Shown here: in pieces, positions 30,130 to 39,600 of the stretch | How the letters are laid out: each line of letters starts with the position of its first letter | Position numbering within the stretch: the first letter of the stretch is position 1 | From: Polynucleobacter sp. Latsch14-2 | Lineage (GTDB): Bacteria; Pseudomonadota; Gammaproteobacteria; Burkholderiales; Burkholderiaceae | Direction: 5' to 3' | Assembly (NCBI RefSeq): GCF_018881925.1 | Contig: NZ_JACVPL010000004.1 | Location: 1 to 64,000, forward strand | Length of the DNA: 64,000 nucleotides | Notes under the pieces: generated by a model | What the model saw: the letters and a program-made list of their open reading frames with translations, nothing else | What the model was told of the DNA's origin: nothing | Database searches by the model: none | Position numbers and translations under genes: made by a program

Positions 30130-31506
30130 TTATGAGTAGTTTTTAAATAATTTTGTTAATAAACGCATGTCTTCTAGCGATTCCAATCGATCAATCAGTT
30201 GGTAGGCTTCTTGAACTGCATCATCAGAAATAATTCCCTTGGAGCACAGTTCAAATTTGGTCTTTAGGCGATCCTTTGGCAAGGGATTATCGGAAGTCCT
30301 GCCCAAGGGTTCCTGTACTTTGGCGGCAATGCAGCTGCCATCCTGCAGATGTACATGAACCTCGCCACCAAAATGGTTTTCTGGTGAAAATTGGACATCG
30401 TTATAGGGTCGAGCAAGAATCTTTTTCATTAAATCAACAACCTTAGGATTGCTGTATTCACCATCCAAAAAATGGCCCAAAGAAACGCAGCCTTCTAGGA
30501 GGCCTCGTGCAACAACATATTGAACGCTAAATTTAGCGTCTAGTTCACTTTTCGGACTGGGGCGATTGGTATGCGCAAGTCTGCGCTCATGAATCCAAAC
30601 ATCGACATGTTTAATCTGTTCAGCATCTATAGAATGCTCAAGCGAGAGGCTGATGGCGCAATCAATCGCCGGATGTGTGCTGCCGCAACACGGGTACTGC
30701 TTAATTGCAATCCCGGGTTTAACAATATCAAACGGCTTAGCCCAGGCATTTAAGCCCTTTGCTATATCGTAATTTCCAGCACCGTTATAAACCTCAAAAA
30801 AACCTTGGGCATGCTCAAATACATCGTTAGTGTTGGCCGTATATCCAGCCTTAGCAAGCTTTGCCGCCAAGAGACCTTCGCGCGCACAACGTCCAATATG
30901 CATAGGCTTAGTCATGCTGCCAAAATTTGCCTTAATACCAGAGGCGCCAGAGGCGGCAAGCGCTAAGGCAACCATTGTCTGATGTTCGTTTAAATTCAAG
31001 AGTCGCGCGCAAGCAGCGGCTGCCCCAAATACGCCTAAGGTTGCTGTGGGATGCCACCCTTTCGTGTAATGATGGAAATTTACCATCATGGCAATTTTGG
31101 TCTCTACTTCAAATCCCGCAACATAGGCAGTCATAAAATCTTTGCCGCTAACAGTGATCTCATCCGATAAGGCAAATAAAGCCGGCAGGATTGGTACGGA
31201 TGGGTGCCCCCCCATTGTATTGTTACAGTCATCAAAATCTAACGCATGCGAAGCTGTACCATTGATAAAAGCAGCGTCTAACGCAGATTGTGTTTTGGGC
31301 TTTCCAAAAATAATGGACTTACCAATTGAGCCGGTGAGAACATCGGCCAAGATTTTGGCACAAGGCTCTGCAGAGCCTGCCAAGGTAACGCCAACAGTAT
31401 CCAAAATACCAACTTTGGCCCAATGAATCACATCTGCATCAAAATCCGAATACTTAAGTTCAGTTATTTTGGATGCAAAGAATTGCGCTACATGAGTATT
31501 TTTCAT
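30130..31506 (-). CDS. MmgE/PrpD family protein
   Basis: A 458-residue protein of the 2-methylcitrate dehydratase/cis-aconitate decarboxylase superfamily. The N-terminal helical domain carries NGTASHALDFDD and GGHPSVPILPALFA. The lid region contains GCSTHPAIDCAI-like CCGSTHPAIDC. It probably dehydrates or decarboxylates a tricarboxylate, without metal. It is the fourth gene of the 35290-to-27876 operon, directly upstream of the TcuA-like gene. Two other paralogues are in the same operon; they are different enough in sequence to suggest separate substrates. Confidence 0.84.
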   Translation of the reverse strand: MKNTHVAQFFASKITELKYSDFDADVIHWAKVGILDTVGVTLAGSAEPCAKILADVLTGSIGKSIIFGKPKTQSALDAAFINGTASHALDFDDCNNTMGGHPSVPILPALFALSDEITVSGKDFMTAYVAGFEVETKIAMMVNFHHYTKGWHPTATLGVFGAAAACARLLNLNEHQTMVALALAASGASGIKANFGSMTKPMHIGRCAREGLLAAKLAKAGYTANTNDVFEHAQGFFEVYNGAGNYDIAKGLNAWAKPFDIVKPGIAIKQYPCCGSTHPAIDCAISLSLEHSIDAEQIKHVDVWIHERRLAHTNRPSPKSELDAKFSVQYVVARGLLEGCVSLGHFLDGEYSNPKVVDLMKKILARPYNDVQFSPENHFGGEVHVHLQDGSCIAAKVQEPLGRTSDNPLPKDRLKTKFELCSKGIISDDAVQEAYQLIDRLESLEDMRLLTKLFKNYS

Positions 31507-31521
31507 TTTCTTGCCCGCCTT

Positions 31522-32508
31522 TTATTCCTGAATCTTTAATTCTTTAATTACTTTTCTCCACTTCATTACTTCAGAGCGAATAAATTGTGAAAACTCTTGC
31601 GGGGCACTACCAACAGCCACCGAACCATCGGTACTTAAACGCTCAGCCATGGCTGGAGTTTTTAAGATTTTGACAATTTCTTTGTTCAGTTTGTTAATAA
31701 TGGCCGGAGGGACACCTGCTGGGGCTGTAATGCCATACCACCCCGCCACTTCATAACCCTTTACCCCTGCTTCCTGCATCGTAGGGACTTGTGGCAAAGA
31801 AGGCGACCGCTGCAATGTAGTGACTGCAATCGGATTGAGGCGTCCAGATTCGATATGTCCATGAGACTGCAAGATGGTTGAAAAAAGCATGTCAATCTGC
31901 CCACTTATGACGTCATTCATTGCTAAAGAGCCGCCTTTGTAAGGAACATGCATCACATTAGTATTTGTTAATAACCCAAATAAGCCGCCTGCAAGATGGC
32001 TAAAGCCACCAATACCAGAAGAGCCGTATGTCAATGGTCTGCCAGAACTCTTTGCATATGCCAATAATTCGGCGACATTTTTAACGGGCAAGGATGGGTT
32101 AATGACTAAAACATAGGGCTGTGAAGTAGCTTGCGTAATTGGGGCTAAATCTTTTAATAAGTTGTACGGCTGCTTAGTTTGTAGGGTTACATTCACCGAA
32201 TGGCTCGATGAAATCATGGTTAAGGTATAACCATCAGGCGCAGCGCGAGCGGCAATTTCAACTGCAATCGTACCGTTTGCACCTGGCCTATTCTCAACAA
32301 CTACTGGTTGCCCCCAAGCCTCTGTTAATTTTTGAGCTATGGTTCGAGCCGTTATATCAACTCCACCTGCTGGAGCAAATGGGCAAAGCAAACGGATCGG
32401 CTTATTGGGGTACGAATCTACTTCGCTTTGCGCCCATGATTTTGGTAAAAAAGTGGCTAAGTAACCAAATCCACACATGATGGAAAATTTTCGTCGATTG
32501 AAATTCAT
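31522..32508 (-). CDS. Bug/TctC-family solute-binding protein with Tat-like signal
   Basis: A 328-residue Bug protein. The N-terminus NRRKFSIMCGF resembles a twin-arginine motif, then a hydrophobic stretch and a cleavage region near SWAQ-S. The Bug opening PIRLLCPFAPAGGVDITAR and VVENRPGANG follow, and IAARAAPDGYTL. It sits among three MmgE/PrpD genes and is presumably the periplasmic receptor for the operon's substrate. Tat export would mean it folds before export, which is unusual for Bug proteins in this window; Sec export is also possible. Confidence 0.83.
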   Translation of the reverse strand: MNFNRRKFSIMCGFGYLATFLPKSWAQSEVDSYPNKPIRLLCPFAPAGGVDITARTIAQKLTEAWGQPVVVENRPGANGTIAVEIAARAAPDGYTLTMISSSHSVNVTLQTKQPYNLLKDLAPITQATSQPYVLVINPSLPVKNVAELLAYAKSSGRPLTYGSSGIGGFSHLAGGLFGLLTNTNVMHVPYKGGSLAMNDVISGQIDMLFSTILQSHGHIESGRLNPIAVTTLQRSPSLPQVPTMQEAGVKGYEVAGWYGITAPAGVPPAIINKLNKEIVKILKTPAMAERLSTDGSVAVGSAPQEFSQFIRSEVMKWRKVIKELKIQE

Positions 32509-32510
32509 AA

Positions 32511-33878
32511 CTATTGCGTATCCAGTGAATAAATAAGTTCAGGCATATCCCGCAGGCTCTTTAAATCTTCCAATAAAAATAATGCATCCCACCAATGCTG
32601 AGCGTCGACACATCCACTGGTAAGCTGAAGAAAACGTTGTTGTAACTGATGCGCATCCAATGGCTTATTTGGAGAGCCCAAAAATTCATCTGACCAACGC
32701 TCATAAACTTTGCCAGACTTTAAAGTGATGCGCAGCAGTGACGACCAAGCAGAATGCTTTCTATCGCCTTGTGTAAATGGCTGAAGATTGATATCCCGAC
32801 AAGTTTGGCGCACTAATTCATCATGCAAAACAGAGTCATTCATATTGCTTGGCTGATAAGGATCATGATGCAAGGCCCAGGCAACACAAAATGGCGTACT
32901 GTATTGTGCTTGCTTAATATCCGCTGGCTCGCGAATGACATGATGACTCAATACTTTTTCAGAAACCTCTAAATCAATTTGGGCTACTTGCTCAGCATTA
33001 AAGAGATACTCTTCCATTAACATTCTGAGTGACTCTATTGAGGTATGAGCAGTAATGTGACAGGGGAAAGCCTTCAAACAGGTCTTTGTAGTTTCCCACG
33101 ATGAACCTAGATTGGAAGCCAAGAGCTCCGGATTTGAATCATCACAATAAGCCTCAAGAAAACCAAAGCGCCCCTCAAGAATAGATTCGGGCCCATCCAA
33201 GCCCTCCTTTGCTAACTTGGCAGCAACTACACCAGCTTCAGCAGCCCTGCCCAAATGCAAACGCTTAACATCAGAACCGTATTGAGATTTTGTAAAGGCC
33301 ATTAGCCCAGCGGACAAAGAGCCCGCAATACCCAATGCGGATACCATTTGCGCCTCAGTGAGCCCTAGCAATATCCCAGATGCAATAGCACTCCCATAAG
33401 GACCTGTTAAGCCTGGCGCATGAAAACCTTTTTTCTCACTACTGTGAAGTGAGGCTGCGCCAATGCGAAACATGACCTCGCATCCAACAATGACCGCTTT
33501 AAGCAAGGCAGCGCCAGATGAATTGCACTCTTCAGCAACAGCCCAAGCCGGGGCAACAACAGTAGCACTAGGATGAACCCCTGCCCCTGGTTTACGCAGG
33601 CTGTCTTGTTCAAAAGCATGTGCAAATGCGCCATTGCAGAGGGCGGCCTGAGGAGCCGATAAGCGCAGTCCGGCAATACCAAAAAGACGAGAATGACCAA
33701 CACCACTATTGGCATTAGCAAAACGCATAATTGCCTGGCTCCAGGGGAAACGACTGCCGTAGCTAGCAACACCAACTGTATCAATGACAAGTGATTTAGC
33801 GGCTTGCATTACTTCAAGAGGAGCGGACTCCAATCTAAAATTTACCGCAAACCTAGCTAATCTTTCAGAGGCGTACAT
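32511..33878 (-). CDS. MmgE/PrpD family protein
   Basis: A member of about 455 residues with the NGAFAHAFEQDSLRKPGAGVHPS segment (the first active-site helix region, given in part) and KAFPCHITAHTSIES. I prefer the ATG at 33878, preceded by AGAGAG; an in-frame ATG at 33896 overlaps the previous stop but lacks a site. The DD pair seen in typical PrpD NGxxxHxxDFDD is replaced here by EQD, so its chemistry may differ. Second gene of the operon, 2 bases before the Bug gene. Confidence 0.82.
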   Translation of the reverse strand: MYASERLARFAVNFRLESAPLEVMQAAKSLVIDTVGVASYGSRFPWSQAIMRFANANSGVGHSRLFGIAGLRLSAPQAALCNGAFAHAFEQDSLRKPGAGVHPSATVVAPAWAVAEECNSSGAALLKAVIVGCEVMFRIGAASLHSSEKKGFHAPGLTGPYGSAIASGILLGLTEAQMVSALGIAGSLSAGLMAFTKSQYGSDVKRLHLGRAAEAGVVAAKLAKEGLDGPESILEGRFGFLEAYCDDSNPELLASNLGSSWETTKTCLKAFPCHITAHTSIESLRMLMEEYLFNAEQVAQIDLEVSEKVLSHHVIREPADIKQAQYSTPFCVAWALHHDPYQPSNMNDSVLHDELVRQTCRDINLQPFTQGDRKHSAWSSLLRITLKSGKVYERWSDEFLGSPNKPLDAHQLQQRFLQLTSGCVDAQHWWDALFLLEDLKSLRDMPELIYSLDTQ

Positions 33879-33895
33879 ATCACTCTCTTTTCGCA

Positions 33896-35290
33896 TTACA
33901 GAGTCATTAGGGCTGTTAATTTCTTTGCATTATCCAAGCGCTCTAGCGTCAGAATAGATTCACACAACTCTTCTGCTTGCAACTTTGGCAATGCCTTGGT
34001 AGCCAAAAACATAAATTTACTCACGATGTCTTCCTCACTTGCAAAGTTATGCTCACTACCACGACCAGACTCAACCGTGGTCTTTAACAGTGTGCCATCA
34101 TTTAACTCAACCTGGACGTGAACTTTGTGACGATACTTTGAACCTTGCTTAGTAATGGCTTCATCATGCTGAACGCGAACCTTGCCAGCCAAAGCCATGC
34201 GCTCTGGATCTGCAACCAATTCCTCGCTAAATTGATCTACAAAGCAGTCACCCTCTAGCAAATAAGTGGCTACGCAATACGGTAAATTGAGCTGTGCTGA
34301 GGTCAGCCCCTGCGGGATATAAGTCCAACCCACATGATCCATCGTGACTTGTGAGCCACTGACTAAAATTTCTTTAATATCGCCTGGGCCGAAATGACGT
34401 TGTTCTTGCAATAAGCGAATGCCATCCAAAGTGGTGTGATTACTACCAACACATGAATAGAATTTCAGGGCGATACCCATCGTTTGCCATACACTGCCGA
34501 AACCAGCGGTTAACTGCTCTAAATCAAAACGATCATTCGACCTGGAAAATGTTGTGCAATAACCGCCATATTCGCTTTCCAATACATTCTCAATGCCAGT
34601 AAAACCATTTTTAGCAAGTAAGGCGCCATACAAACCGCTTTGTGCAGCACGTCCTGCGTGCATACGCTTAACCATCGAGCCGTATTGAGCCGCCATTAAG
34701 CCCGCCGCCTGTGTTCCAGCAATCCCAAGTGCATGAACTGTTTTCTGAGCATCTAAATTCAAGCCACGAGCTACTCCAGCCGCGGAAGAAAAAACTCCCA
34801 ATGTAGCCCCAGAGTGCCACCCTTGGGCTATGTGCTCTTGACCCATACAAATACCAACCCTAGGACCGATTTCATAACCAGCAACAGCCGAAGTTAAAAA
34901 CTCCATGCCATTCATGCTCCGCTGTGACTCAGCAATGCCAATTAGGCCCGGCAGTACAACTGCACCTACGTGCATGACACCTTGTCGATGCACGTCATCT
35001 AACTCGAAGCTTTGGATTTGCGTGCCATTAACTAAGACAGCATGAGGCAATGACAACCGTTTATTGGTACCCCAAATTTGTGAGGAATTTGAAGAGTCCA
35101 CTGCGGCCAGTGTTTCCTGCAATATTCGAGTCCACTCCAGTTTCTGGCCATACAAACTACATCCTAGAGAATCCAGAATCAACAATTTAATTCTCTGAAT
35201 TACCTCAGGGGGAATATCACCAAACTGCAAGCCACTTACAAATTCCGCTATACCTTTTGTGTAAGGATTATCTCGTCCTGCATCTGCCAT
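33896..35290 (-). CDS. MmgE/PrpD family protein, first gene of the GntR-linked operon
   Basis: A 464-residue MmgE/PrpD protein with NGTQIQSFELDDVHRQGVMHVGA and YSCVGSNHTTLDGI as active-site region landmarks. A strong AGGAG lies 6 bases before its ATG. It heads the six-gene minus-strand operon. Its promoter region contains a 26-bp palindrome (35322-35347). The ELDD form differs from the DFDD and EQD forms of the two downstream paralogues. Confidence 0.83.
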   Translation of the reverse strand: MADAGRDNPYTKGIAEFVSGLQFGDIPPEVIQRIKLLILDSLGCSLYGQKLEWTRILQETLAAVDSSNSSQIWGTNKRLSLPHAVLVNGTQIQSFELDDVHRQGVMHVGAVVLPGLIGIAESQRSMNGMEFLTSAVAGYEIGPRVGICMGQEHIAQGWHSGATLGVFSSAAGVARGLNLDAQKTVHALGIAGTQAAGLMAAQYGSMVKRMHAGRAAQSGLYGALLAKNGFTGIENVLESEYGGYCTTFSRSNDRFDLEQLTAGFGSVWQTMGIALKFYSCVGSNHTTLDGIRLLQEQRHFGPGDIKEILVSGSQVTMDHVGWTYIPQGLTSAQLNLPYCVATYLLEGDCFVDQFSEELVADPERMALAGKVRVQHDEAITKQGSKYRHKVHVQVELNDGTLLKTTVESGRGSEHNFASEEDIVSKFMFLATKALPKLQAEELCESILTLERLDNAKKLTALMTL

Positions 35291-35321
35291 CTGTATCTCC
35301 TGAGTGCTGATTAATCTGCAT

Positions 35322-35347
35322 ATATACCATTGTATACAATAGTATAT
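35322..35347. promoter_or_regulatory. 26-bp palindrome, probable GntR/FCD operator
   Basis: The core ATTGTATACAAT (35329-35340) is a perfect palindrome and the match extends to ATATAC...GTATAT with one mismatched pair. It lies 32-57 bases before the first gene of the MmgE/PrpD operon. TNGTATACNA-type dyads are typical of FCD-group GntR operators (family knowledge), and the operon itself ends in an FCD GntR gene. Minus-strand -10 candidates TATACT and TACAAT fall inside it, so bound repressor would block the promoter. Confidence 0.72.
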
Positions 35348-35424
35348 CTTAGAAATTAATAGCTCAATAATGAAACTTTTGAGTATTCAGGGTGGATAAC
35401 TACTTTAAATTCTTGGCAAAAGGT

Positions 35425-36396
35425 TTAGTTGACTTGCAAACGGCCTTCTTTAAGAAGCCTACCAATGCGGGTATATTCGATACGGATATATCGAGCAAAA
35501 TCCTGAGGGCTACCACCAATGACTTCAGCCCCTTCTGTCACCAACGATTCTTTGACCTTTGACTGGCTTAAAGCCTTTCCAGCCTCTTGGTTGAGTCGAA
35601 GGATGACATCATTAGGAGTACCTGCGGGGGCAAGCAAGCCATACCAGGAGCCTGCCTCATAACCGGGAAGACCAGACTCTGCCAAAGTGGGTATATTAGT
35701 CAATAGAGGGGATCGCTTTGCACTAGTTACTGCCAGCGCCCTTAATTTACCAGCCTGAATATGCGGAAGAATGGCAACTGTACTGCTAAACATGAGCTGA
35801 ACTTGCCCAGCAAGTAAGTCTGATAATGCTGGCGCTAAACCCTTATAAGGAATGTGCACCAAATCAACGCCTGCCATAGATTCATAAATAACAGTGGCAA
35901 TTTGGGCGGAGCTACCGTTGCCATTCGAGGCGTAATTTAATTTACCAGGATTTTGTTTTGCAAACGCCGTCATTTCTTGAATGGTCTTAAATGGGGAGGT
36001 CGCATTTACAGCAACAACAGATGGAGCTGTAGCCAGAAGAATAATAGGCGAGAAGTCTTTCTGAGAGTCGTACGGAATCTTCGACATAACCTGAGGATTG
36101 ACCGCAAGACTCCCCACTCCACCCAAGAAAAGGGTATATCCATCAGGCAGAGCCTTGGAGGCAAGATCGGCACCCAAAACTCCTCCTGCACCAGGCTTGT
36201 TATCAACCACTACAGCTTGACCAAGGTTATGACTCATTTGCTGAGCAACCGCACGGGCAACAGTATCGTTACCGCCACCAGGGGCGAAAGGCACAATAAG
36301 GCGAATGCTTTTATTCGAATACACATCCGCACATGCAGGATATGAAGCAGCCCCAAGCAAAAGTAAACCAACTACAAAAGACTTAAATCCATGCAC
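35425..36396 (-). CDS. Bug/TctC-family periplasmic solute-binding protein
   Basis: A 323-residue precursor with a Sec signal peptide ending ACA-D and the Bug motifs IRLIVPFAPGGGNDTVARAV and VVDNKPGAGGVLG. It is the last gene of the ring-cleavage operon and starts 1 base after a second Bug gene, so the operon encodes two binding proteins in tandem. They are distinct in sequence, not recent copies. Confidence 0.86.
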   Translation of the reverse strand: MHGFKSFVVGLLLLGAASYPACADVYSNKSIRLIVPFAPGGGNDTVARAVAQQMSHNLGQAVVVDNKPGAGGVLGADLASKALPDGYTLFLGGVGSLAVNPQVMSKIPYDSQKDFSPIILLATAPSVVAVNATSPFKTIQEMTAFAKQNPGKLNYASNGNGSSAQIATVIYESMAGVDLVHIPYKGLAPALSDLLAGQVQLMFSSTVAILPHIQAGKLRALAVTSAKRSPLLTNIPTLAESGLPGYEAGSWYGLLAPAGTPNDVILRLNQEAGKALSQSKVKESLVTEGAEVIGGSPQDFARYIRIEYTRIGRLLKEGRLQVN

Positions 36397-36397
36397 C

Positions 36398-37396
36398 TTA
36401 GTTAACGCTCATTTTTGATTCTTTAACCAAAATGGAAGCTGCGTCCATTTCAACCTTGACCATCTGGTCAAACTTGGCAGGACTCATCAACATCGGTTCT
36501 GCACCTAACTTACTCAATTGATCAACAACCGAAGGATCCTTCATAACTTTAATGATGGATGCATTCATTTGATTGATGATCTTAATTGAAGTCTTTGATG
36601 GTGCAAAAATACCCACCCAAAATATGTAAGAAGAGTTAGGAACTCCTGCCTCAATGGTGGTGGGCACGTTAGGCAGTACCGCCGAGCGCTTGCTGGTACC
36701 AACCGCGAGAGCCTGTAGTTTTCCATCCTTAATTAAAGGGAGAGCCGACACAATTGGCGAAAAAAACCAATCAACACGACCCGCTATTGTGTCGGTGATG
36801 GCGTCAGGAGTCCCTTTGTAAGGAATGTGATTGGCATTTAACTTCGCAGCAAGCTTAAATTTTTCCGCATTCATATGAGTGGCAGAACCATTGCCAGCTG
36901 AAGCATAGTTTTTTACCCCCGGCGCTGCCTGAACTTTACTCACAAGGTCACTTACAGAGACATATCCAGCGGCTGGTGCGGTGACCATAACATTGGGTAA
37001 TTGCACCAGAGGAGTAATGCCGGCAAAATCATTAACCGTATCGTAGGGAAGATTGGTATATAAAAATGGATTTACAACATGCCCAGAAGACTGAATCAAA
37101 AACGTATAACCATCGGGATCGGATTTCGCAACAATACCAGCTCCGATTGTTCCGCCTGCGCCTGGCTTGTTTTCGACAAAAATAGATGTGCCCAAGGAAT
37201 CGCCTAGCTTGTTAGCTAATATACGTGCAATAACATCGGTACCGCTACCCGGGGTAAACGGTACGATAAAGCGAATAGTGCGAGCTTTTGGCCAAGCCTC
37301 CTGAGAATGAGCGGCACCCATTCCAAATACAGTAAGCGCTAGCAAAATAATGAAATTGCCAGGGAAAACTTTCAATGCATTTATAAACTGTCTCAT
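36398..37396 (-). CDS. Bug/TctC-family periplasmic solute-binding protein
   Basis: A 332-residue precursor with a long signal peptide (to about residue 31, AHS-Q) and TIRFIVPFTPGSGTDVIARI and VENKPGAGGTIG. It ends 1 base from the next Bug gene. Expected to bind an organic acid in the periplasm. No permease of the TctAB type is in the window. Confidence 0.86.
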   Translation of the reverse strand: MRQFINALKVFPGNFIILLALTVFGMGAAHSQEAWPKARTIRFIVPFTPGSGTDVIARILANKLGDSLGTSIFVENKPGAGGTIGAGIVAKSDPDGYTFLIQSSGHVVNPFLYTNLPYDTVNDFAGITPLVQLPNVMVTAPAAGYVSVSDLVSKVQAAPGVKNYASAGNGSATHMNAEKFKLAAKLNANHIPYKGTPDAITDTIAGRVDWFFSPIVSALPLIKDGKLQALAVGTSKRSAVLPNVPTTIEAGVPNSSYIFWVGIFAPSKTSIKIINQMNASIIKVMKDPSVVDQLSKLGAEPMLMSPAKFDQMVKVEMDAASILVKESKMSVN

Positions 37397-37431
37397 GATA
37401 TTTAATTGTCTATTTAAATTAACTAATTGAT

Positions 37432-37782
37432 TTAATTTGAGGCCATCACCAATACAACTTTTGCAATCTGATTGCTCAGGTTCTTTAGCTGTCTTTTTTG
37501 GCTCCTTAAAAAAACACAGCTATCATTTTTGCGTAAGATTGTCTCAGATTTACTGCCATCTTCGAGTTCGTAAAAAACAGTAATCTCACCTTCAAGTACT
37601 AAATAGATCTTTTCAACATCGGAGGCATCAAAACCCGTTTGACCCCCGGGTTCATAAACACTCATGCCCATCCACATTTGCTCGCAGGGACTAGCATCCT
37701 TACCCTGAAGACGATAACAAGTCATGTTGTCATGATTTGGAGCCTGATAAGTCTTTGCCTCATTAATTCGCGTGATGTGCAT
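37432..37782 (-). CDS. Small cupin protein
   Basis: A 116-residue single-domain cupin. The stretch DVEKIYLVLEGEITVFYE fits the second half of cupin motif 1 (the G(X)5PXG part is replaced by VYEPGGQTG), followed by LRKNDSCVF. Most usual metal-ligand histidines are missing, so an enzyme role is doubtful; ligand binding is possible. The ATG at 37782 is preferred over a TTG 12 bases earlier. It lies between an MDR oxidoreductase gene and two Bug genes. Confidence 0.75.
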   Translation of the reverse strand: MHITRINEAKTYQAPNHDNMTCYRLQGKDASPCEQMWMGMSVYEPGGQTGFDASDVEKIYLVLEGEITVFYELEDGSKSETILRKNDSCVFLRSQKRQLKNLSNQIAKVVLVMASN

Positions 37783-37818
37783 AAATCGTCCCAATAATTT
37801 TTATATCAATGCGTATAA

Positions 37819-38799
37819 CTACAACTTAAAGACAACACGTTTTTCAGAGCCACTCAAAACAAGTTCATAGGCTTGAAGTGCGTTATCGAGAGAAAAAACT
37901 TGATCAACTGGAAATGGTTTCAATTTTTGCGACTCAAAACCTGGACGCAGTAGATCTAATAACGAAGTTGATGCTACACAATCTAAGGCCAATGTATCAA
38001 TGCCAACATATGTATGCATACCCCGGTAAAAAGTAAAAATATCAAACGGGACCGCACGATCTTGAGTGGCAATAAATATCTGAGCCCCACCTTTTGCCAT
38101 CGATTTATTGGCGACCTCAAAATAAGCACTACCAACAGTGTTATAGACAATATCAGCACCTTTGCCGCCACTCAACAGAAGGATCTGTTCAGATACTTCA
38201 TCGGGAGCTAAGCCTTTCGAATTAACAACGCTTACAGTCGAACATGAGAAAGCTTCAAATATTGATGATCTTTGCACTGCAATGACTTTTGCACCATACA
38301 TTGCGGCAATTTGAACAGCGGCCTGCCCCACTTTTCCATTGGCGCCCATCACCGCAACAGTCATCCCCGCCTGAGGAAATCCACTGCGGCGATAACCCTC
38401 GAAAGCCGTTACAAAAGGCACGCCAATCGCACCAGCCTCTTCAATCGTAATATTCATTGGTCTCAGGTGCAAAGCGGCCACGGGTAAATTCAAAAAACTA
38501 CCGTGTGAGCCATCCCTAGTGATACCTACATCACCACCAGAACCAAAGACCTCCTTACCAATCCACTCCGATGGTCCTTCGATCACGATGCCAGAAAAAT
38601 CTCTGCCGGGCGTTCTTGGAAAGACCGCCTTTGGCATGATGCCAAGGGTCGCCTTCACATCACTGGGATTAATGGCTGCAGCCTTTACTTGCACTAAAGC
38701 AAAACCTGGTGCCGGCTTAATTGGCGCCTGCTCCACTAACTCAAGTCTTAAGTCGGTAATCGAGCTAGCTTTTTGATTTACACGTAAGGAGAAATTCAT
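37819..38799 (-). CDS. MDR-family (quinone oxidoreductase-like) dehydrogenase
   Basis: A 326-residue medium-chain dehydrogenase/reductase. GroES-like N-terminal domain with INPSDVKATLG and PGRDFSGIV, and a Rossmann domain with VMGANGKVGQAAVQIA. No structural zinc Cys cluster is seen, as in zeta-crystallin-type quinone reductases. It probably uses NADPH to reduce a double bond or quinone. The operon position suggests reduction of a ring-cleavage product, though a maleylacetate reductase would be a different family. Confidence 0.82.
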   Translation of the reverse strand: MNFSLRVNQKASSITDLRLELVEQAPIKPAPGFALVQVKAAAINPSDVKATLGIMPKAVFPRTPGRDFSGIVIEGPSEWIGKEVFGSGGDVGITRDGSHGSFLNLPVAALHLRPMNITIEEAGAIGVPFVTAFEGYRRSGFPQAGMTVAVMGANGKVGQAAVQIAAMYGAKVIAVQRSSIFEAFSCSTVSVVNSKGLAPDEVSEQILLLSGGKGADIVYNTVGSAYFEVANKSMAKGGAQIFIATQDRAVPFDIFTFYRGMHTYVGIDTLALDCVASTSLLDLLRPGFESQKLKPFPVDQVFSLDNALQAYELVLSGSEKRVVFKL

Positions 38800-38829
38800 A
38801 TATTGGAGTATGTATTAGGAATGCTTTGA

Positions 38830-39591
38830 TTAAAGGTGACGACCGCCATCAATCACAATTCGTGTTCCCGTCGAAAAACGCAGGCGTGTTGCACAAGCTT
38901 CAATGGCTGACGCTACATCATCCGGTATGCCAATACGCTTAAGTGGTGTTGTGGCGGCTGTTTTTTCATTAAAGTCGCCTCCCCGTCCAGGAACAAACGC
39001 CGAATCAACTACGCCAGGTGAAACACAAAGAACCCGGATATTAGGAGCAAGAGCTTTAGCAAGAGATTCACTCACAATATCTAAGCTTGCTTTCGCTGCA
39101 ACGTAGGCCAAGTTGCTACCAACACCAGTAAAAGCAGAGATCGAGGAAACGTTGACTACCAAGCCATCACTATTAGCCTTTAATAACGATTGGAAGGCCC
39201 GAATTGAAGCGAGCACTCCACGAAAGTTAGACTTTAAAACATCATCAATTAATTCATCAGTTAAATCATCGAGATTGGCGGCAGGTACGGGCTTAGTAAA
39301 GCCAGCAGAGTTCACCAAAATATCGCAACGTCCTAAGCGGCTATTAACCTCACTGGCTGCGGCTACCAAGCTTGCAGAATCAGTGATATTGGCATTAAGG
39401 CATAAATGCTTACTGCCAGGCAGAAGGTTCAACTGTTCCTTACCTTTTTCAAGCGCATTACGACCTATCAGTACGCAGGTGGCGCCCAATTTTGCCAAAC
39501 GTTGAGCCGTAGCGAAACCAACAGCTCCATTGCCTCCGATGATGACTGCAACCTTGCCATTTAAATCGTCAACCGATTGAAAATTACTCAT
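38830..39591 (-). CDS. SDR-family oxidoreductase
   Basis: A 253-residue short-chain dehydrogenase. The NAD(P) motif GGNGAVG is in the first 25 residues, the NSAG motif follows and the active site has Ser in NVSSISAF with YVAAK as the YxxxK pair. Cytoplasmic NAD(P)-dependent alcohol/ketone oxidoreduction. It lies 10 bases after the intradiol dioxygenase gene, in the same operon. Confidence 0.85.
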   Translation of the reverse strand: MSNFQSVDDLNGKVAVIIGGNGAVGFATAQRLAKLGATCVLIGRNALEKGKEQLNLLPGSKHLCLNANITDSASLVAAASEVNSRLGRCDILVNSAGFTKPVPAANLDDLTDELIDDVLKSNFRGVLASIRAFQSLLKANSDGLVVNVSSISAFTGVGSNLAYVAAKASLDIVSESLAKALAPNIRVLCVSPGVVDSAFVPGRGGDFNEKTAATTPLKRIGIPDDVASAIEACATRLRFSTGTRIVIDGGRHL

Positions 39592-39600
39592 ACAAAACTC

